A stretch of 10,441 bases of DNA from assembly GCA_003024985.2 (NCBI GenBank), contig PXIH01S0011693.1; one strand, written 5' to 3'. This DNA comes from Euperipatoides rowelli (lineage: Eukaryota; Onychophora; Udeonychophora; Euonychophora; Peripatopsidae). This document shows, piece by piece, positions 7,858 through 10,441 of this stretch; the stretch's first letter is position 1; each line of letters opens with the position of its first letter. Position numbers and translations under genes: made by a program. The notes beneath the pieces were generated by a model. It saw nothing but the letters and a program-made list of their open reading frames with translations, made no database searches and had not been told where the DNA came from.

Positions 7858-10188
7858 AAATCAGTGTCTGCACTTATCACTACAAGAAATGCAGAAAAAT
7901 ACAATTATTTGTTTGGAAATTCTTGTTGTGAACCATTATCTTGTCACAAGAAAGTTATAAAAAAACAGCTTAGGCAAATGAGTAAAGTTATCTAAAAGAT
8001 GATGTACTTTAGCACTCATTCCAAGAAAATCTATCTTTTCCTGCCATAAAAAAATTATCATTTGCAAATATTGATGATAACTTTGATAAGGAGTGTGGTG
8101 ATGAAGAACCATTCATTTATCAATAAATTGTTCTTGAATCTATTAATGATGCAGAATTTGCTTTAGGAGTTACACCACTTAAAATAAGAAAACTTAGTAC
8201 TCAGAAGAAACACCTAGAAGTTGAGCGAACCGTGGAAAAATTTTCTAGTGCAGCTAAGAAAAAATTAAGTGCTTCTTTTAACATTAGATTCAATGATGAA
8301 GAGGCAAGGAAGCTATGACAAAAAAAAAATTGGCTGATACAGCCATTAAAGGATTGAATATCTAGTTAAAAATCTGAAAGAAAGGATTAAGACATGCAAG
8401 ATTAACAATGACAGGATTAAAGTAATTAGTGCGGCTCCAAAAAGCTGGTCAATAAAAAAAAAACAGCACAAGTGCTTGTGTTAGTGCATACTTAGTAAAG
8501 AGAACTGTATAATTATTCAAAAGCCAATTATTAATACCAGAGATCAAGTCTAGGAAAGCAGGAAAGAAACTGAATCAAGAACTAAAAAATTTAATGGTTA
8601 AGTTTTATGAGAATGATGAAGTGAGCAGAATATTTCCTGGAAGTAAAGACACAAAATCAGTTAATCTGAGGATGGGAAGAAAGAAATGAAGCAAAAACGT
8701 TTAATTTGGTGCAGTTTAAAAGAGCTACTGTATATCAAAAGTTTAAACAAGAGAATACAGTTAAAATAGGGTTTCTAGATTTTGTTTGTTGCAGCCAAAA
8801 TGGTGCATCCTTGCCGGAATTGTGGCACTCATTCTTTTGTGTGTGTTTGATTCACCAGAATCTGATGGCCACAACAGCAAAACTTCTTGATTTGAATATC
8901 CTTCTGGAGAAAATAGTGTGTACTGTGAAAAATGAAGAGTGCATGTTTGGTGACTGTCTTAAGTGTCCTGGAATTGAAAACTTTCAAATTGATGAACTAT
9001 TGGGTCATAATGTTGTAGGTGACAATGATAAAACAGATGATGAGATAACATACCTACATTGAGTGAAAACAGACCACTGTCAGCTTAGCATTGTTGAATC
9101 AAACACAGAATTCAATTTCTCAGAGCCTATCACTATATCTTAATACAAAGGAGGAAAATCTGGAAAAAAGATGAATGCATAGTAATGGGTGATATTAAGA
9201 AAACTGCACAGTTGGCATTTAAGATGAAATTAAAAGTTATCATTGGGTCAAATCTCGGGCACCACTTCAACCGTTTTGTATATACCCTACTACAAAGATG
9301 ATTCTGGTGAACTTCAAACTAACAGTTTTTGTATTATAAGTGAATGTTTAAAACCTAACACACTTGCTGTCTACATACACTTTCCAAACCAAACTGATCC
9401 TGTCCTTCCTGATTTAAAGAAAGTTGTCTATCTACTTTTAAGATGGATTGGGGGCTCAGTACAATAGTAGATTTAATTTTGCTAATTTGTGTAAGAACTA
9501 AGATGATTTTGGAGTAGTTGAAGAGTGGTATTTCTTTTCCACTAGCCATGGCAAGGGACCTTGTGACGGGATAGGTGGAACTGTCAAGAAACTGGTTGCA
9601 AAGGCAAGTTTGCAGTGACCAAATGAGGGTCATATTATAATGCCAACTGACATGTTTGACTTGCACACAAAACAGAAAGTGATATTAAAGAGGAAAAGAA
9701 TTTGCAAAGCAGGTTGGCAGTTGCAAAAAAAATTGATGAAACTAGGACGCACCATTGTTATAATCCAAAAGACATATCAATAATGCATGCCAGAAACATT
9801 TCTGCCTCATTTAAAACAAAATGCAACAATTCACTGACATTGATGGTCATCACAATATTCACGTGAACAATATCTCCTTCCAGAACATTGTTGCATGTGT
9901 TTATGACCAGAGATGGTACATCACCAAAGTTCTTCAAGTTTCTGAAGATGATGTGACATAAATCATCAAACAGGCAGAGCATCTACAAGCTTTACTCTAA
10001 CTAAAGAAAAACCTTGGGTGGAAACCAGGAACATTTTAAAAATCCTGACTCCAACAAACTTTACGACTATAACAGGAAGCTCTTTTAATGTCAAGAAAAA
10101 AACCATTGAACTGATACTTAACCTTCGAGCAGTCGCAACCAAAATTTTAACATGTGCGGTCGTGTGTGGTAATTTTTACGACTCCTAG
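7858..10188 (+). pseudogene. Decayed copy of a multi-copy transposase-like protein family
   Basis: Conserved segments occur in order along one strand, in changing frames, without introns. They are CCEPLSCHKK and LRQMSK (7924 on); LALIPRKSIFSCHKK (8009 on), a Cys/His zinc-binding-like pair; LKERIK and APKSWSIKK (to about 8456); FYENDEVSRIFPGSKD (about 8597); VKIGF, QPKWCILAG and CGTHS; then IHQN, LLEKIVC and CPGIE in the longest frame (8706-9062). Next come GDI at about 9188, YYKDDSGEL, DG-x-x-AQY at 9442, STSHGKGPCDGIGGTVKK (about 9541-9582), a Tudor-like VACVYDQRWYITKV (about 9890) and TRNILKIL near the end. I recognise this order from numerous uncharacterized invertebrate proteins. The acidic GD, DG and PCDG positions suggest an RNase H/DDE-like core, which is inference. 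Stops at 8124, 8316, 9060, 9439, 9499, 9616 and 9959, plus many frameshifts, make it non-functional. Confidence 0.75.
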
Positions 10189-10209
10189 AATCCTATGTTT
10201 AAAAATTTC

Positions 10210-10246
10210 TAAATATGTGTAATAATGAAATTATTACACATATTTA
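10210..10246. repeat. Perfect 17-bp-arm hairpin with 3-nt loop
   Basis: TAAATATGTGTAATAAT (10210-10226) is followed by the loop GAA and a perfect reverse complement (10230-10246). It begins 22 bp after the last stop of the decayed gene. It could be a terminal or subterminal structure of the element that carried the gene, or an unrelated palindrome. Confidence 0.9.
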
Positions 10247-10441
10247 TGTTCTATTTATTGTCAGGAATTTTATTATATAAAGAAACAAACAATTTTTTTT
10301 TGTGTGATTATATTTCTAAAAGATGCATTCATTATAAGCTTATATTTACTGTAGGCTATGTTCAAATAATACATTGTTATATATTTAAAAATCTATAACA
10401 GATAGAAAAAAACTTAAATAGTATTTTTTGTTCTATTTATT
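10247..10441. other. AT-rich 3' flank of the decayed gene
   Basis: No gene was seen. The 12-base word GTTCTATTTATT occurs at 10248-10259, directly beside the hairpin, and again at 10430-10441 at the window edge. Its meaning is unclear at this AT content. No poly(A) tail typical of a retrocopy follows the pseudogene. Confidence 0.4.

Noticed and set aside
9355-9666. Minus-strand 103-codon open frame
   Set aside because: It is antisense to the best conserved part of the decayed gene (DG-x-x-AQY to HGKGPCDG), so it is a shadow frame.
9758-9982. Minus-strand 74-codon open frame
   Set aside because: It is antisense to the Tudor-like portion of the decayed gene.
7858-10188. Interpretation as a processed retrocopy of a host gene
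   Set aside because: No poly(A) tail or flanking duplication was identified. The lack of introns alone does not separate this from a transposon gene, so origin is left open.
4163-10441. Search for the next FAM177 exon (TKLTWGPY-type start)
   Set aside because: No TGGGG-containing, correctly framed match was seen on the plus strand, so it was not annotated and is assumed to lie beyond the window.

Overview
The window looks like AT-rich nuclear DNA of an invertebrate animal. It has short exons with GT/AG borders and long T-rich acceptor tracts, no bacterial gene packing, and many decayed mobile elements. The words TACTGTA/TACAGTA and TAGGCCTA recur throughout. I associate that texture with invertebrate deuterostomes such as echinoderms, but this is a guess from sequence style, not a proven placement.

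Left part (1-2146): a truncated hAT-like transposon end (about 238-392), a short unidentified cysteine-rich ORF (minus, 558-743), and AT-rich sequence that is probably the first intron of the gene that follows. Centre (2147-4162): two conserved protein-coding genes point away from each other. On the minus strand, 2147-2323 is the first coding exon of a TMEM62-like protein (membrane anchor plus the lead-in to a metallophosphatase domain), ending at a consensus donor. On the plus strand, 4007-4162 is an internal exon of a FAM177 family protein. A candidate three-codon first exon (2828-2836) would give a phase-0 start. The roughly 0.5 kb between the genes probably holds both promoters. It contains a 288-bp element with terminal inverted repeats, a 20-bp-arm hairpin and an internal duplication.

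Presumed FAM177 intron (4163 onward): a 553-bp non-autonomous hAT-like element (4584-5136) with a nearly perfect 8-bp target duplication, A-rich repeats, another likely element end near 5423, an exon-like open stretch after 5997, a T12-G14 tract and several hairpins. The next conserved FAM177 exon was not found and probably lies to the right of the window.

Right part (about 7858-10188): the most distinctive content is a decayed, intronless, nearly full-length copy of a multi-copy invertebrate protein family. I know this family from many 'uncharacterized protein' entries. It has zinc-binding-like Cys/His motifs at the N-terminal side, a possible RNase H/DDE-like core (GD, DG-x-x-AQY, HGKGPCDGIGGTVK) and a Tudor-like C-terminal segment. 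Many stops and frameshifts break it. A 17-bp-arm hairpin lies 22 bp beyond its last stop. No complete intact gene lies inside the window.
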